A stretch of DNA of 64,000 nucleotides, taken from contig CALSMK010000007.1 in assembly GCA_943787435.1 (NCBI GenBank), forward strand, positions 18,098 through 82,097, read 5' to 3'. Position numbers and translations under genes: made by a program. The stretch comes from an uncultured Flavobacteriales bacterium (GTDB taxonomy: Bacteria; Bacteroidota; Bacteroidia; Flavobacteriales_D; Sanyastnellaceae). Each line of letters opens with the position of its first letter. Positions within the stretch are counted from its first letter, which is position 1. Positions 17,596-27,203 of this stretch are shown in pieces. The notes beneath the pieces were generated by a model. It was given only the letters and a program-made list of their open reading frames with translations, was not told the origin of the DNA and did not search any database.

Positions 17596-18750
17596 TCACT
17601 CAAGGGTCTTCAGCTTGGCACTGACCTCGAGCATCTTGTCATCCATGCCTACTCGCGCATAGATGTCACGCAGACTGCGGAGTGTCTCACGGTCATCAGG
17701 CTGAACAGCCAACGCAGATTCCAAGTATGGCAGCGCCGTTGAGAACATGGCTTTTCCGCCGTCTTCCAATTCCTTTTGCTTGGTACTTTCCGTGCTGCTC
17801 ATGCGAGGCTTCCACATGTCATTGGCCTCGTTGACCATTTGAACAGCCATGTTGAAGTAAAGCGCGCCCAAGTTGTAATTGGCGTCAAAGTACTCTGGCT
17901 TGATCTCCAAGCTTTTTGTGTAGGCTTCAATGGCCTCGTCTTGCATGTTCAAGTTGTCGTAGACACTTCCCAAACTGAACCACAGGATTTCATTGGTGGG
18001 GTCTTGCTCTGCGGCGAGCATCAAATTGTCCTTGGCCTCTTCGAATTGGCCTGCCACCAGGTAAATGTTGAGCTCTTCGATGATCAACGCCTGCTCACGC
18101 GGGAAGTCCATCCTTGCGTTCTTCAAGGTTTGCAAGGCCTTGGCCGTATCCCCTTCTAGCTTTTGAATGTTGGCGGAGAACAGAAATACATCGGGCACCT
18201 GGTAACCGTAGGCCCCACATGTCATGTATTGAGCGACGGCCTTGTCATACTGCTCTGCTTTCTCAAAACACAATGCACTGTTGAACACGGCCATGGTGTC
18301 GACTGCTCCGAGAATCATGGTCATGTCGGCTGCCGTCATGAACAGTTCTCCTGCGCGGCCGTATACACCTGAGTTGAAGTACCCAATTCCGGCTTGACCT
18401 GCGATGCTGGCGCCACGCGCCACATCAGCCAATCGTTCGGATTCGTAACGGTTTTTCAAATCCAACTCTTCGGCCTTTGCTAAGCTGATCGCCGCTTTTT
18501 CCAATGCGTCCGGAACTTGAGCATAGAGGGTGCTGTCTGACGCCAAATTGGTGTAGATGTTGCCTCGGTACCTCCACGTCTTTTCCTTGACGTTGGCCTT
18601 TGGGTCTTCAATGGCTTTGTCAATATACTCGGCGGCTTTTAGGTAATCACCGTCCACGTTGGCGTTGTACGCACTCACCACGTCTTTCTGCGCGGCAAGG
18701 CTCATGGGGATCATGGCCACCAGGGCCAAAAGTGTCTTAGGATTGAGCAT
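17596..18750 (-). CDS. Tetratricopeptide-repeat secreted protein downstream of gyrA
   Basis: 384 residues from ATG 18750 (an upstream alternative adds 15 residues with no signal). The signal peptide is KTLLALVAMIPMSLAAQ. The rest is helical repeats; clear TPR units are LKAAEYIDKAIEDPK, DKAVAQYMTCGAYG, FEEAKDNLMLAAEQDPTNEILWFSLGSVYDNLNMQDEAIEAYTKSLEIKP and YLESALAVQPDDRETLRSLRDIY. TPR proteins act as protein-interaction scaffolds, here in the periplasm. It follows gyrA by 68 bases on the same strand, an arrangement common in Bacteroidota, but has its own -7 box and a terminator. Confidence 0.88.
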   Translation of the reverse strand: MLNPKTLLALVAMIPMSLAAQKDVVSAYNANVDGDYLKAAEYIDKAIEDPKANVKEKTWRYRGNIYTNLASDSTLYAQVPDALEKAAISLAKAEELDLKNRYESERLADVARGASIAGQAGIGYFNSGVYGRAGELFMTAADMTMILGAVDTMAVFNSALCFEKAEQYDKAVAQYMTCGAYGYQVPDVFLFSANIQKLEGDTAKALQTLKNARMDFPREQALIIEELNIYLVAGQFEEAKDNLMLAAEQDPTNEILWFSLGSVYDNLNMQDEAIEAYTKSLEIKPEYFDANYNLGALYFNMAVQMVNEANDMWKPRMSSTESTKQKELEDGGKAMFSTALPYLESALAVQPDDRETLRSLRDIYARVGMDDKMLEVSAKLKTLE

Positions 18751-18771
18751 AGAATGGGCTTGAATCGGTTG

Positions 18772-18779
18772 CAAATCTA
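18772..18779 (-). promoter_or_regulatory. -7 promoter element for the TPR gene
   Basis: On the minus strand TAGATTTG matches the Bacteroidota -7 consensus TAnnTTTG exactly and lies 21 bases before ATG 18750. A TTTG is present upstream but only 13 bases away, short for a -33 box. Confidence 0.45.
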
Positions 18780-18818
18780 TCACAAGCCGTGCCAAACTTT
18801 TCGATGCATGTACTCAGA

Positions 18819-21386
18819 TCACTCCTCTCCCTCCGACTCTGGTGCTGCGGCGTCTCCATTTTCGGTCGGGCCCTCTGCCCCACCTTCTTCTGAAGCCCCC
18901 TCTGCGCCTTCGACTTGGCCCTCTTCGCCTGTCACTTCCTCCTCATCGGATTTGGGAGTGCGGCAGACAGCGGCAATGGCATCTTTCTTCCTAAGGTTGA
19001 TCAAACGCACACCTTGAGTGGCACGTCCCATCGTCCTCAGTTCATCGGCACCTGTGCGAATCGTGATGCCGCTCTTGTTGATCACCATCAAGTCGTCTTC
19101 ATCGGTTACACCCAAAATGGCGACCAAATTGCCCGTCTTTTCAGTGATGCTCAAGGTTTTGACACCTTTTCCACCACGGTTGGTGATGCGGTAATCCTCA
19201 ACTGCAGATCGCTTTCCATAACCGCCTTCGCTCACGACGAGTATGTCTTTGGAGCCGTCAACAATGATCACCATGCCCACCACTTCATCCTCAGGACCTG
19301 CAAGGGTCACCCCTTTCACACCCTGGGCGGTGCGTCCAACAGCACGAACATTTCCTTCGTTGAATCGAATGGCCTTGCCGGACCGCAGGCCCATCAAGAT
19401 TTCATTGTTTCCGTCGGTCAGCTTGGCTTGGAGCAACTCGTCTCCTTCACGAATCGTGATGGCATTGATTCCATTGGTCCTTGGACGTGAATATGCTTCA
19501 AGGGAGGTTTTCTTCACCACCCCTTTCTTGGTGCACAGAACCACATTGTGGGCGTTGACATAGTCGACGTCCTTGATGTTTTTCACCGGGATGTAGGCCA
19601 TCACCTTGTCATCGGACTCGATGTTCATCAGGTTCTGAATCGCACGTCCTTTTGAAGTTCTTGACCCTTCAGGCACCTCGAAAATCCGCATCCAGAAGCA
19701 ACGTCCCTTCTGCGTGAAAATCAGGAGCCAATTGTGGTTGGTCGCCGAGAAAATCTCCTCGATGAAGTCTGCATCACGGGTGATGGCGCCTTTAGAGCCC
19801 ACCCCACCTCGAGATTGCTCCTTGTATTCAGCAAGGCGTGTTCTTTTGATGTATCCGGCATGGCTGATGGTGATGACCACCTGCTCGTCTGGAATCATGT
19901 CCTCAATGCTCAATTCAGCACTGCTGAATTCGATGCGGGAACGACGCTCATCACCGAAACGCTCTCTCATCTCGAGCAACTCGCCCTTGATGATGTCCAT
20001 TTGCAACTGCTTGTCGGCCAAAATGGCCTTCAAGCGACCAATGATCTCCATCAACTCGTCGAATTCCGCACGCAACTTGTCCCGCTCGAGTCCCGTGAGC
20101 TTTTGCAAGCGCATGTCCAAAATGGCACGGGCTTGAAGCTCGCTGAGCTCAAACTTCTCCATCAGGCCATTCCGGGCCTCTTCTGGTGTCTGACTTCCAC
20201 GAATCAAGGCAATCACCGCATCCAAGTTGTCAATCGCGATGATCAAACCTTGGAGGATGTGCGCCCGCTCTTCTGCTTTCCGCAACTCGAATTGGGTGCG
20301 GCGAACAACCACATCAACGCGGTGCTCGATGTAATGGAAAATCATCTCCCTCAAATTCAACAGTTGAGGGCGCCCGTTGACCAGGGCAATGTTGTTCACC
20401 GAGAAGCTGGTTTGCAGCTGGGTGTACTTATAAAGCTTGTTGAGTACCACATTCGGGATGGCGTCTCTCTTCAAGTCGAAGACCACGCGCATGCCATTGC
20501 GGTCAGATTCATCTCGAATCTCACTGATTCCCTCAATCCTTTTCTCATTGACCAAGTCCGCAGCCTTCCGAACCATGTCGGCTTTGTTGACTTGATAAGG
20601 AATCTCCTCAATGATGATCTGCTCCTTTCCAGTTCGGGTTTCTTCAAAACGAGCCTTGCCCCGCATGACCACCCGGCCCTTTCCAGTCTCGAATGCATCG
20701 CGAACGCCCTCGACCCCATAAATGACACCACCTGTTGGAAAGTCCGGAGCCTTCACGTGCTCCATAAGACCTTCCACAGAAATGTTGGGGTCCTCGATCA
20801 TGGCCACGCAGCCATCAATGACCTCCGTCAAGTTGTGCGGCGGCATGTTTGTGGCCATACCGACGGCAATACCAGAGGCACCATTGACCAGCAATCCGGG
20901 AATCTTGGCCGGCAATACCGTGGGTTCGGTCAGGCTGTCATCGAAATTGTTGGCCAAGTCCACCGTCTCTTTATCGAGATCCGCCAACATCTCCTCGGCG
21001 ATTTTCCGAAGCCTGGCCTCGGTGTAACGCATGGCCGCAGGATTGTCGCCATCAATGGAACCAAAGTTTCCCTGACCATCCACCATGGGATAACGCATGG
21101 ACCAGTCCTGGGCCAAACGAACCATGGTGTCGTAAACCGAGCTGTCACCGTGTGGGTGATACTTACCCAGCACCTCTCCTACGATTCTTGCTGATTTCTT
21201 GTGTGCCCGGTTGGACAAAACCCCCAACTCCAGCATGCCAAACAGCACGCGGCGATGGACGGGCTTCAATCCGTCACGAACATCGGGCAAAGCCCGGGAC
21301 ACAATCACCGACATCGAATAATCGATGTAGGCCGACTTCATCTCATCCTCAATCGAAATTGGGATAATCTTCTCTCCTTCTGCCAT
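18819..21386 (-). CDS. gyrA: DNA gyrase subunit A
   Basis: 855 residues, the expected length. It opens with [28 protein letters not shown] and [12 protein letters not shown]. The active-site Tyr lies in MRYTEARL. The breakage-reunion domain continues through [12 protein letters not shown] and [22 protein letters not shown]-terminal beta-pinwheel repeats include [10 protein letters not shown], a degenerate GyrA box, and RGGKGVKTL. The tail after about residue 820 is acidic ([17 protein letters not shown]), as in many Bacteroidota GyrA. In the quinolone-determining region the motif is [13 protein letters not shown]: Ser and Asp at the usual resistance positions are the susceptible residues. With GyrB it introduces negative supercoils. 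Divergent from clpC. Confidence 0.98.
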   Translation of the reverse strand: MAEGEKIIPISIEDEMKSAYIDYSMSVIVSRALPDVRDGLKPVHRRVLFGMLELGVLSNRAHKKSARIVGEVLGKYHPHGDSSVYDTMVRLAQDWSMRYPMVDGQGNFGSIDGDNPAAMRYTEARLRKIAEEMLADLDKETVDLANNFDDSLTEPTVLPAKIPGLLVNGASGIAVGMATNMPPHNLTEVIDGCVAMIEDPNISVEGLMEHVKAPDFPTGGVIYGVEGVRDAFETGKGRVVMRGKARFEETRTGKEQIIIEEIPYQVNKADMVRKAADLVNEKRIEGISEIRDESDRNGMRVVFDLKRDAIPNVVLNKLYKYTQLQTSFSVNNIALVNGRPQLLNLREMIFHYIEHRVDVVVRRTQFELRKAEERAHILQGLIIAIDNLDAVIALIRGSQTPEEARNGLMEKFELSELQARAILDMRLQKLTGLERDKLRAEFDELMEIIGRLKAILADKQLQMDIIKGELLEMRERFGDERRSRIEFSSAELSIEDMIPDEQVVITISHAGYIKRTRLAEYKEQSRGGVGSKGAITRDADFIEEIFSATNHNWLLIFTQKGRCFWMRIFEVPEGSRTSKGRAIQNLMNIESDDKVMAYIPVKNIKDVDYVNAHNVVLCTKKGVVKKTSLEAYSRPRTNGINAITIREGDELLQAKLTDGNNEILMGLRSGKAIRFNEGNVRAVGRTAQGVKGVTLAGPEDEVVGMVIIVDGSKDILVVSEGGYGKRSAVEDYRITNRGGKGVKTLSITEKTGNLVAILGVTDEDDLMVINKSGITIRTGADELRTMGRATQGVRLINLRKKDAIAAVCRTPKSDEEEVTGEEGQVEGAEGASEEGGAEGPTENGDAAAPESEGEE

Positions 21387-21435
21387 GTTGTCATTGCCCG
21401 GCAGGCCCTGTTTAAGGACCTATTTATGAGCAAAG

Positions 21436-21465
21436 CGAAAATACCACCTGACAAGCCGTTACAAA
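21436..21465 (-). promoter_or_regulatory. gyrA promoter
   Basis: On the minus strand TTTG (21465-21462), an 18-base spacer and TATTTTCG (21443-21436) match the Bacteroidota -33/-7 pattern TTTG - N17-23 - TAnnTTnG. The predicted leader before ATG 21386 is about 45 bases. Confidence 0.65.
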
Positions 21466-21553
21466 GCGCATTCTGGCCCGTATTTTGAACAAGGCGCACG
21501 GTTGCATGTGGAAAATGTAACGAAGACAAAGTCCTCGGCGTGCGGGGCATCGA

Positions 21554-21561
21554 TAATTTTG
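21554..21561 (+). promoter_or_regulatory. -7 promoter element for clpC
   Basis: TAATTTTG matches TAnnTTTG exactly, 33 bases before ATG 21595. No good -33 box is visible at the expected distance. Confidence 0.45.
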
Positions 21562-21594
21562 AATCATGGGGTGTATTCCCCTTTACAGTTGAAC

Positions 21595-24234
21595 ATGGAC
21601 GCAAAATTCTCACCACGCGTGAAAGACGTCATTACCTATAGCCGTGAAGAGGCCCTGAGACTGGGCCACAACTACATTGGCGTAGAGCATCTCCTGCTGG
21701 GGATCATTCGAGAAGGTGAAGGCACTGCCATTCGCATTCTCGAGGGGTTAAATGTCGATCTCTCACGCCTCAGGAAAATGGTCGAAGGCAGCATCACGCC
21801 TTCCAATGTGACCGCCGGAAACCCCGGTAACATCCCTTTGGTCAAACAAGCGGAGAAGATTCTCAAAATCACCTACCTCGAAGCGAAGACCTTCAAGAGC
21901 CCAGTCATTGGCACTGAGCACCTGTTGCTTTCCATATTAAAAGACGAGAACAACGTAGCCACAAAGGCCCTGCTCGCACTGAATGTGGACTATGACGAAG
22001 CCAAAACAGAATTCGAAAACATCCTCACAGATGGTGGGGGATCAGAAACACCACGCGCAGAATTTCCAGGAATGACAGACGACGAAGATGACCGCGGAGC
22101 CACCCCAAGTGGCCCAGGAAGAGGAAGTGCCTCCAAAACTGACAGCAAGAGCAAGACACCTGTGCTCGACAACTTTGGCCGGGACCTCACCGCCATGGCG
22201 GAAGAAGGCAAACTCGACCCCATTGTAGGCCGGGAAAAAGAAATCGAACGCGTCAGTCAAGTGCTGGCCCGTCGCAAAAAGAACAACCCCATCCTGATTG
22301 GAGAACCCGGAGTGGGTAAAAGCGCCATTGCCGAAGGACTGGCCTTGCGCATTGTCGAGAAAAAGGTCTCTCGCGTCCTGTTTGGAAAGCGCATTGTTAC
22401 GCTCGACGTCGCGTCTCTTGTCGCCGGCACGAAGTACCGAGGACAATTTGAAGAGCGCATGAAGGCCGTGATGAACGAGCTCGAAAAAAGCCTCGACGTC
22501 ATTCTCTTCATCGACGAAATCCACACCATTGTTGGCGCTGGAGGCGCTTCTGGGTCACTGGATGCTTCCAACATGTTCAAACCGGCCTTGGCACGGGGCG
22601 AGATTCAATGCATTGGAGCGACCACCTTGGATGAGTACCGCCAACACATCGAAAAAGATGGCGCCCTTGAAAGGCGTTTCCAGAAGGTGTTGGTGGAGCC
22701 CACCACAGTGGACGAGACCATTCAAATTCTGAACAACATCAAAGACAAGTACGAAGAGCACCACTCTGTCAATTACACAGACAAAGCCCTTCGCAGTTGC
22801 GTGTCATTGACCTCGAGGTACATCACCGATCGTCACCTCCCGGACAAAGCCATTGACGCTTTGGATGAAGTGGGCAGTCGCGTGCACCTGAACAACATCA
22901 ATGTCCCCCAAGAGATCATTGACATTGAGCAAGAAATCGAGGAGGTCAAAGAGGAGAAAAACCGGGTTGTCCGCAGCCAGAAATATGAGGAGGCTGCAAG
23001 GCTCCGCGATTCTGAGCGCCAACTTTCGGAGAAACTCACGGCCGCCAAGAAAAAGTGGGAAGAAGACACCAAGACCCACCGTGTGACCGTAACGGAAGAT
23101 CACGTGGAAGAGGTGGTCGCCATGATGACGGGCATCCCTGTTCAGAGAATCGCAGAGAAAGAAAGCGGCAAACTCTCCAGGATGGAAGAGGACATGGCCG
23201 ACCGCGTGATTGGACAGCCCACAGCCGTGCGCCAAGTGGCCCGAGCCATCAAGCGGAATCGCGCCGGGCTTAAGGACCCCAACAAACCTGTTGGCTCCTT
23301 CATTTTCCTGGGACCAACAGGCGTGGGAAAAACCCAATTGGCCAAGGAGCTCGCCAAAAACCTCTTCGACTCAGAGGAAGCCTTGATTCGCATCGACATG
23401 AGCGAATACATGGAGAAGTTTGCTGTGAGCCGCTTGGTTGGTGCACCTCCGGGATATGTGGGCTACGAAGAAGGCGGACAACTCACCGAAAAAGTGAGAC
23501 GGAAGCCCTACTCCATTGTGTTGCTCGACGAGATTGAAAAGGCGCACCCAGACGTCTTCAACCTGCTTCTGCAAGCCCTGGACGACGGTCAGCTCACAGA
23601 CAGTTTGGGCCGCCGGGTTGACTTCCGCAACACCATCATCATCATGACGTCCAACATTGGAGCACGACAGCTCCAAGACTTTGGAACCGGCGTTGGTTTC
23701 TCCACAGGAGCCAAACAGTCCAAGGAAGGCGACGATCGACGTGGTGTGATTCAGAACGCCTTGAAGCGGGCCTTTGCCCCCGAATTCTTGAATCGAATCG
23801 ATGATGTCATCGTCTTCAACAGCTTGAGCCATGACGACATTCACCGCATCATTGACCTTGAACTCAGCAAATTGTTTGGGCGAATTGAAAGCTTAGGCTA
23901 CGGCATCACTTTGACGGATGCCGCCAAGGATTTCTTGGTCGACAAGGGCTACGACGAGCAGTTTGGAGCAAGGCCACTTCGCCGTGCTCTTCAGAAGTAC
24001 CTCGAAGATCCCCTCGCTGAAGAAATCATCAGCGCACAATTGCAAGAGGGAGACAAAATCGAAGGTGATGCCATGGAAGGCCAAGAAGAATTGGCCATCC
24101 GAATCATCAAAGGCAAGGCCCCAAAAGGCAAGAAAAAATCTGAAAAGGGAGATGCGCCAAAATCGGACGCTCCTTCTGACGAAACCGCCCCTGAAACCAC
24201 TGAGGACAAGGGCAAAGAGGAAGACCCAGCCTGA
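21595..24234 (+). CDS. clpC: ATP-dependent Clp protease ATP-binding subunit ClpC
   Basis: 879 residues from ATG 21595 (MDAKFSPRVKDVITYSREEALRLG is the true N-terminus of the family; the longer frame is not conserved). It has an N-terminal Clp_N double repeat (HNYIGVEHLLLGI and GTEHLLLSIL). The first AAA+ module has Walker A GEPGVGKSAIAEG and Walker B VILFIDEIHT. The middle region has a UVR-like EEAARLRDSERQL stretch, as in ClpC rather than ClpB. The second AAA+ module has GPTGVGKTQLAKE and VLLDEIEKAHPD, and TGVGFSTG is likely the ClpP-contact loop. The last about 50 residues are Lys/Glu-rich and low in complexity. It unfolds proteins for ClpP; no clpP is in the window. The divIC-like gene starts 2 bases after its stop. 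Confidence 0.96.
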   Translation: MDAKFSPRVKDVITYSREEALRLGHNYIGVEHLLLGIIREGEGTAIRILEGLNVDLSRLRKMVEGSITPSNVTAGNPGNIPLVKQAEKILKITYLEAKTFKSPVIGTEHLLLSILKDENNVATKALLALNVDYDEAKTEFENILTDGGGSETPRAEFPGMTDDEDDRGATPSGPGRGSASKTDSKSKTPVLDNFGRDLTAMAEEGKLDPIVGREKEIERVSQVLARRKKNNPILIGEPGVGKSAIAEGLALRIVEKKVSRVLFGKRIVTLDVASLVAGTKYRGQFEERMKAVMNELEKSLDVILFIDEIHTIVGAGGASGSLDASNMFKPALARGEIQCIGATTLDEYRQHIEKDGALERRFQKVLVEPTTVDETIQILNNIKDKYEEHHSVNYTDKALRSCVSLTSRYITDRHLPDKAIDALDEVGSRVHLNNINVPQEIIDIEQEIEEVKEEKNRVVRSQKYEEAARLRDSERQLSEKLTAAKKKWEEDTKTHRVTVTEDHVEEVVAMMTGIPVQRIAEKESGKLSRMEEDMADRVIGQPTAVRQVARAIKRNRAGLKDPNKPVGSFIFLGPTGVGKTQLAKELAKNLFDSEEALIRIDMSEYMEKFAVSRLVGAPPGYVGYEEGGQLTEKVRRKPYSIVLLDEIEKAHPDVFNLLLQALDDGQLTDSLGRRVDFRNTIIIMTSNIGARQLQDFGTGVGFSTGAKQSKEGDDRRGVIQNALKRAFAPEFLNRIDDVIVFNSLSHDDIHRIIDLELSKLFGRIESLGYGITLTDAAKDFLVDKGYDEQFGARPLRRALQKYLEDPLAEEIISAQLQEGDKIEGDAMEGQEELAIRIIKGKAPKGKKKSEKGDAPKSDAPSDETAPETTEDKGKEEDPA

Positions 24235-24236
24235 GC

Positions 24237-24533
24237 ATGGAAATCCTCCATCAGATTTTCGACCGAATCCGTGATGCCAACCGATACGCGGTTGCTGCAG
24301 GGGTCTTCCTCATTTGGATGTTGACCCTTGCAGATGTCGACCTGATTCGAATGGTCAAAACCCACAATGCGCGGGTTGAAATCGAAACGAAAATGGAAGG
24401 GCACGCAGCACGCATCGCCAGCCTGAATGCTGAATTGGAACAAATGGGAGCAGACCCATCAGCCAAGGAGCGCCATGCCCGCGAAAACTACTTCATGCAC
24501 AAGCCTGAAGAAGATGTCTTCGTTTTCCGTTGA
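24237..24533 (+). CDS. Septum formation initiator (DivIC/FtsB-like) protein
   Basis: 98 residues. It has a short cytoplasmic N-terminus, one membrane segment (YAVAAGVFLIWMLTLAD, about residues 20-36), then a coiled coil (VEIETKMEGHAARIASLNAELEQM) and the conserved end ERHARENYFMHKPEEDVFVF. This is the layout and C-terminal motif of Bacteroidota DivIC/FtsB proteins, which bridge early and late divisome components with FtsL and FtsQ. It starts 2 bases after the clpC stop and is surely co-transcribed. The family is short and divergent; I rely on topology and the ARExY...PEE motif. Confidence 0.85.
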   Translation: MEILHQIFDRIRDANRYAVAAGVFLIWMLTLADVDLIRMVKTHNARVEIETKMEGHAARIASLNAELEQMGADPSAKERHARENYFMHKPEEDVFVFR

Positions 24534-24630
24534 AGTTCTGTGACCTGCGCGCCAACGGCTGTCATACCGAAAGCCAGAAGCAGAGAAACCCTTTCACTAT
24601 TGATCGATCAGCTCTAGCCAGAACACGCCA

Positions 24631-25089
24631 TTAGCTGCTGTGGTCACGAACGATGACCCAGTCACCATGGATTCGTCGCCACACCAGACTGAACCAACCC
24701 GCGAGCGGATCTAAATCCCCTCGACCATCTAAGTTCCACGAACCCACCATCAAGGCGACATCGTCGGACACAAACTCGACATTCTTGATTCCAAAAGTCA
24801 ACTGGCCCATGGCCTCAGGATTGGGGTATCCCTTTTTGTAATTGTCCAGCGTCGTTTGCCATCCAAAAGAAGGCCCCCTGCTCCCCACAAAAAGCAAACT
24901 GTCGGATGCCCAATAAGCCGACATAAAGGCTTCTAAATCGCCTTCGTTCCACGCCTTTTCTTGGGCCTCCATTCGGACCCTGATTCGCGCTTCATCCGCT
25001 GCATGGTCCATCGGGGCACTGCTGGTGTTGCAACCCGAAAGAATGACCCACGCCAAACTTGTCCCTGCCAAGAATCCTTGGATGTTCAT
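24631..25089 (-). CDS. NTF2/SnoaL-like (DUF4440 type) lipoprotein
   Basis: 152 residues from ATG 25089. The lipoprotein signal is LAGTSLAWVILSGC with the lipobox Cys near residue 20. The mature part is an NTF2-like cone: IRVRMEAQEKAWNEGDLEAFMSAYW is the typical first helix pair, followed by DSLLFVGSRGPSFGWQTTLDNYKKGYP and LTFGIKNVEFVSDDVALMVGSWNLDG. These small domains bind ligands or act as isomerase-like enzymes; the role here is unknown. It ends at TAA 24631 and is preceded at 43 bases by ychF on the same strand, possibly one unit. Confidence 0.82.
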   Translation of the reverse strand: MNIQGFLAGTSLAWVILSGCNTSSAPMDHAADEARIRVRMEAQEKAWNEGDLEAFMSAYWASDSLLFVGSRGPSFGWQTTLDNYKKGYPNPEAMGQLTFGIKNVEFVSDDVALMVGSWNLDGRGDLDPLAGWFSLVWRRIHGDWVIVRDHSS

Positions 25090-25131
25090 GAATCGAAAGG
25101 TCCGCGAAAATGAAAAGCCCCGCAAAGCACG

Positions 25132-26229
25132 TTAGACATTGAAGCGGAAGTGCATGATGTCTCCATCCTGAACGATGTACTCCTTCCCTTCTACACTCAG
25201 CTTTCCAGATTCTTTGACGGCCTGCTCGCTGCCCAAGGCAACGAAGTCGGCGTACTTCATGACCTCTGCGCGAATGAACCCCTTTTCAAAGTCCGTGTGA
25301 ATCACACCGGCCGCCTGGGGAGCGGTGCTTCCCTCCTTCACGGTCCATGCGCGCACTTCCTTCTCTCCCGCAGTGAAATAGGTCTGCAAATTCAACAGTG
25401 AATAGGCCGAACGGATCAGCTTGGCCACACCGGCCTCTTTTAGGCCAATGTCCGCCAAGAACATTTCCCGCTCTTCGGCATCCTCCAATTCAGCAATGTC
25501 TGCTTCGATTCCTGCGCCAATGATGAGCGTTCCTGCCCCCTCACCTTCAGCCATAGCACGAACCCGGGCCACGTGGTCGTTGCCATCCACTACAGCGGTT
25601 TCCTCCACATTGCAGACATAAAGCACCGGCTTGCCCGTGAGCAACTGCATTTCTTGGAAAAGAGGCTCTTCAGAGTCCTCGCGTTCTACAGCCCTGGCCG
25701 AAATGCCCTGCTCCAATGCCGCTTTTACACGTTCATACAAGTCCAATTGCTTCCGGGCATCTTTGTCACCTATGGATGCTTGTTTGGCCACCTTTTGCAA
25801 CCGGGTTTCCACCGTTTCAAGGTCCTTTAACTGGAGCTCTGTATCAATGACTTCTTTGTCGCGGATGGGGTCCACTGATCCATCGACGTGAACGATGTTG
25901 TCGTCCTCAAAACAACGCAAGACATGCAGAATCGCATGGGTCTCCCGGATGTTGGCCAAAAACTTGTTGCCCAAGCCTTCACCTTTGCTCGCACCTTTGA
26001 CCAGTCCGGCAATGTCCACAATCTCAACGGTGGTGGGCACGGTGCTCTGCGGCTGAACAATGTCCACCAGACGCTCCAGCCGTTCATCGGGAACGTTGAT
26101 GACCCCAAGGTTGGGCTCGATGGTGCAGAACGGAAAATTTGCACTCTGCGCCTTGGCGTTGGAGAGGCAGTTGAACAGGGTGGACTTGCCCACATTGGGG
26201 AGTCCGACGATGCCACATTTCAGGGCCAT
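25132..26229 (-). CDS. ychF: Redox-regulated ATPase YchF (Obg family)
   Basis: 365 residues from ATG 26229, matching the family length (363 in E. coli). G1 is [14 protein letters not shown]3 is [17 protein letters not shown], and the base-recognition motif is VCNVEE, the NxxE form that makes YchF prefer ATP over GTP. The middle is a coiled coil ([18 protein letters not shown]) and the C-terminal TGS domain ends [20 protein letters not shown]...[10 protein letters not shown]. It is a ribosome-associated ATPase linked to stress responses. The longer upstream frame lacks conservation. Divergent from the transketolase operon. Confidence 0.97.
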   Translation of the reverse strand: MALKCGIVGLPNVGKSTLFNCLSNAKAQSANFPFCTIEPNLGVINVPDERLERLVDIVQPQSTVPTTVEIVDIAGLVKGASKGEGLGNKFLANIRETHAILHVLRCFEDDNIVHVDGSVDPIRDKEVIDTELQLKDLETVETRLQKVAKQASIGDKDARKQLDLYERVKAALEQGISARAVEREDSEEPLFQEMQLLTGKPVLYVCNVEETAVVDGNDHVARVRAMAEGEGAGTLIIGAGIEADIAELEDAEEREMFLADIGLKEAGVAKLIRSAYSLLNLQTYFTAGEKEVRAWTVKEGSTAPQAAGVIHTDFEKGFIRAEVMKYADFVALGSEQAVKESGKLSVEGKEYIVQDGDIMHFRFNV

Positions 26230-26357
26230 GTTGAATCGGTTTGGGCGGCAAAGATAACCGAGCCACGACCGCTCGACTTTCCCTTGTTTTGTCAACATCG
26301 TCAGAGGTGGGCACTTCTCTGCACTTACTTTCGTTTCGCTTAAAGGAAACCCTCCTC

Positions 26358-27203
26358 ATGTCCTCTCCCTCCACACTTCGCGACCTCTGCACCCAGGTCC
26401 GCCGCGACATCGTTCGAATGGTCCATGGCGCCAGCTCTGGACACCCTGGTGGCTCTCTCGGCTGTACCGATTTCTTGGTCAAGTTGTATTTCGAAGAGAT
26501 GCAGATTGACCCCAGCAACTGGAGCATGGACGGGAAAGGTGAAGACCTGTTTTTTCTGTCCAACGGGCACATTTCGCCTGTTTGGTACAGCGTTCTTTCT
26601 CGCCGTGGATACTTTGATGTTCCTGAACTGGCGACATTTCGCAAACTGAACAGCCGTTTGCAAGGCCACCCAGCCACTGAAGAAGGCCTTCCTGGCATCC
26701 GGGTCGCGAGTGGCTCATTGGGGCAGGGATTGAGCGTCGCCTGCGGTGCAGCTCAAGCCAAAAAGCTCAACGGGGAAGACCGTTGGGTCTACACCCTTCA
26801 TGGAGACGGCGAATTGCAAGAGGGCCAAATCTGGGAAGCTGCGATTTATGCAGCCCACCACAAGATTGACAACCTGATCAGTTTTGTGGATTGGAACGGA
26901 CAGCAAATCGATGGTTCTGTAGAAGACGTCATGTCACTGGGTAGCCTTCACGACAAGTGGAGCGCTTTCGGATGGGAGGTCATGGAATGCAATGGCCACG
27001 ACCTCGAAGACTTAGATCGCGTCTTCAAAGCAGCCCGCGCAGCGGGAGGAAATGGAAAGCCCGTTATGGTGTTGATGCGCACGGACATGGGCCGCGGAGT
27101 CGACTTTATGGAAGGCACCCACAAATGGCATGGAGTGGCCCCCAATGACGACCAATTGAAGTCTGCATTGTCGCAACTCGAAACTTCCCTCTCCGACTAT
27201 TGA
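26358..27203 (+). CDS. Transketolase, N-terminal subunit
   Basis: 281 residues from ATG 26358. This is the thiamine-diphosphate-binding half: VHGASSGHPGGSLGCTDFLVKLYF, SNGHISPVWYSVLSRRG, GSLGQGLSVACGAAQAKKL, and the ThDP motif GDGELQEGQIWEA...NLISFVDWNGQQIDG (GDG...N form). The pyrimidine-binding half is encoded separately by the gene at 28621. Together they form one transketolase of the pentose phosphate pathway, a split seen in archaea and various bacteria. Uniquely here, a VWA-domain gene lies between the halves. The stop TGA shares one base with that gene's ATG. Confidence 0.95.
   Translation: MSSPSTLRDLCTQVRRDIVRMVHGASSGHPGGSLGCTDFLVKLYFEEMQIDPSNWSMDGKGEDLFFLSNGHISPVWYSVLSRRGYFDVPELATFRKLNSRLQGHPATEEGLPGIRVASGSLGQGLSVACGAAQAKKLNGEDRWVYTLHGDGELQEGQIWEAAIYAAHHKIDNLISFVDWNGQQIDGSVEDVMSLGSLHDKWSAFGWEVMECNGHDLEDLDRVFKAARAAGGNGKPVMVLMRTDMGRGVDFMEGTHKWHGVAPNDDQLKSALSQLETSLSDY

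Noticed and set aside
19734..21194. 486-codon plus-strand open frame opposite gyrA
   Set aside because: It lies wholly within gyrA, has no recognisable motif and results from codon bias of the true gene.
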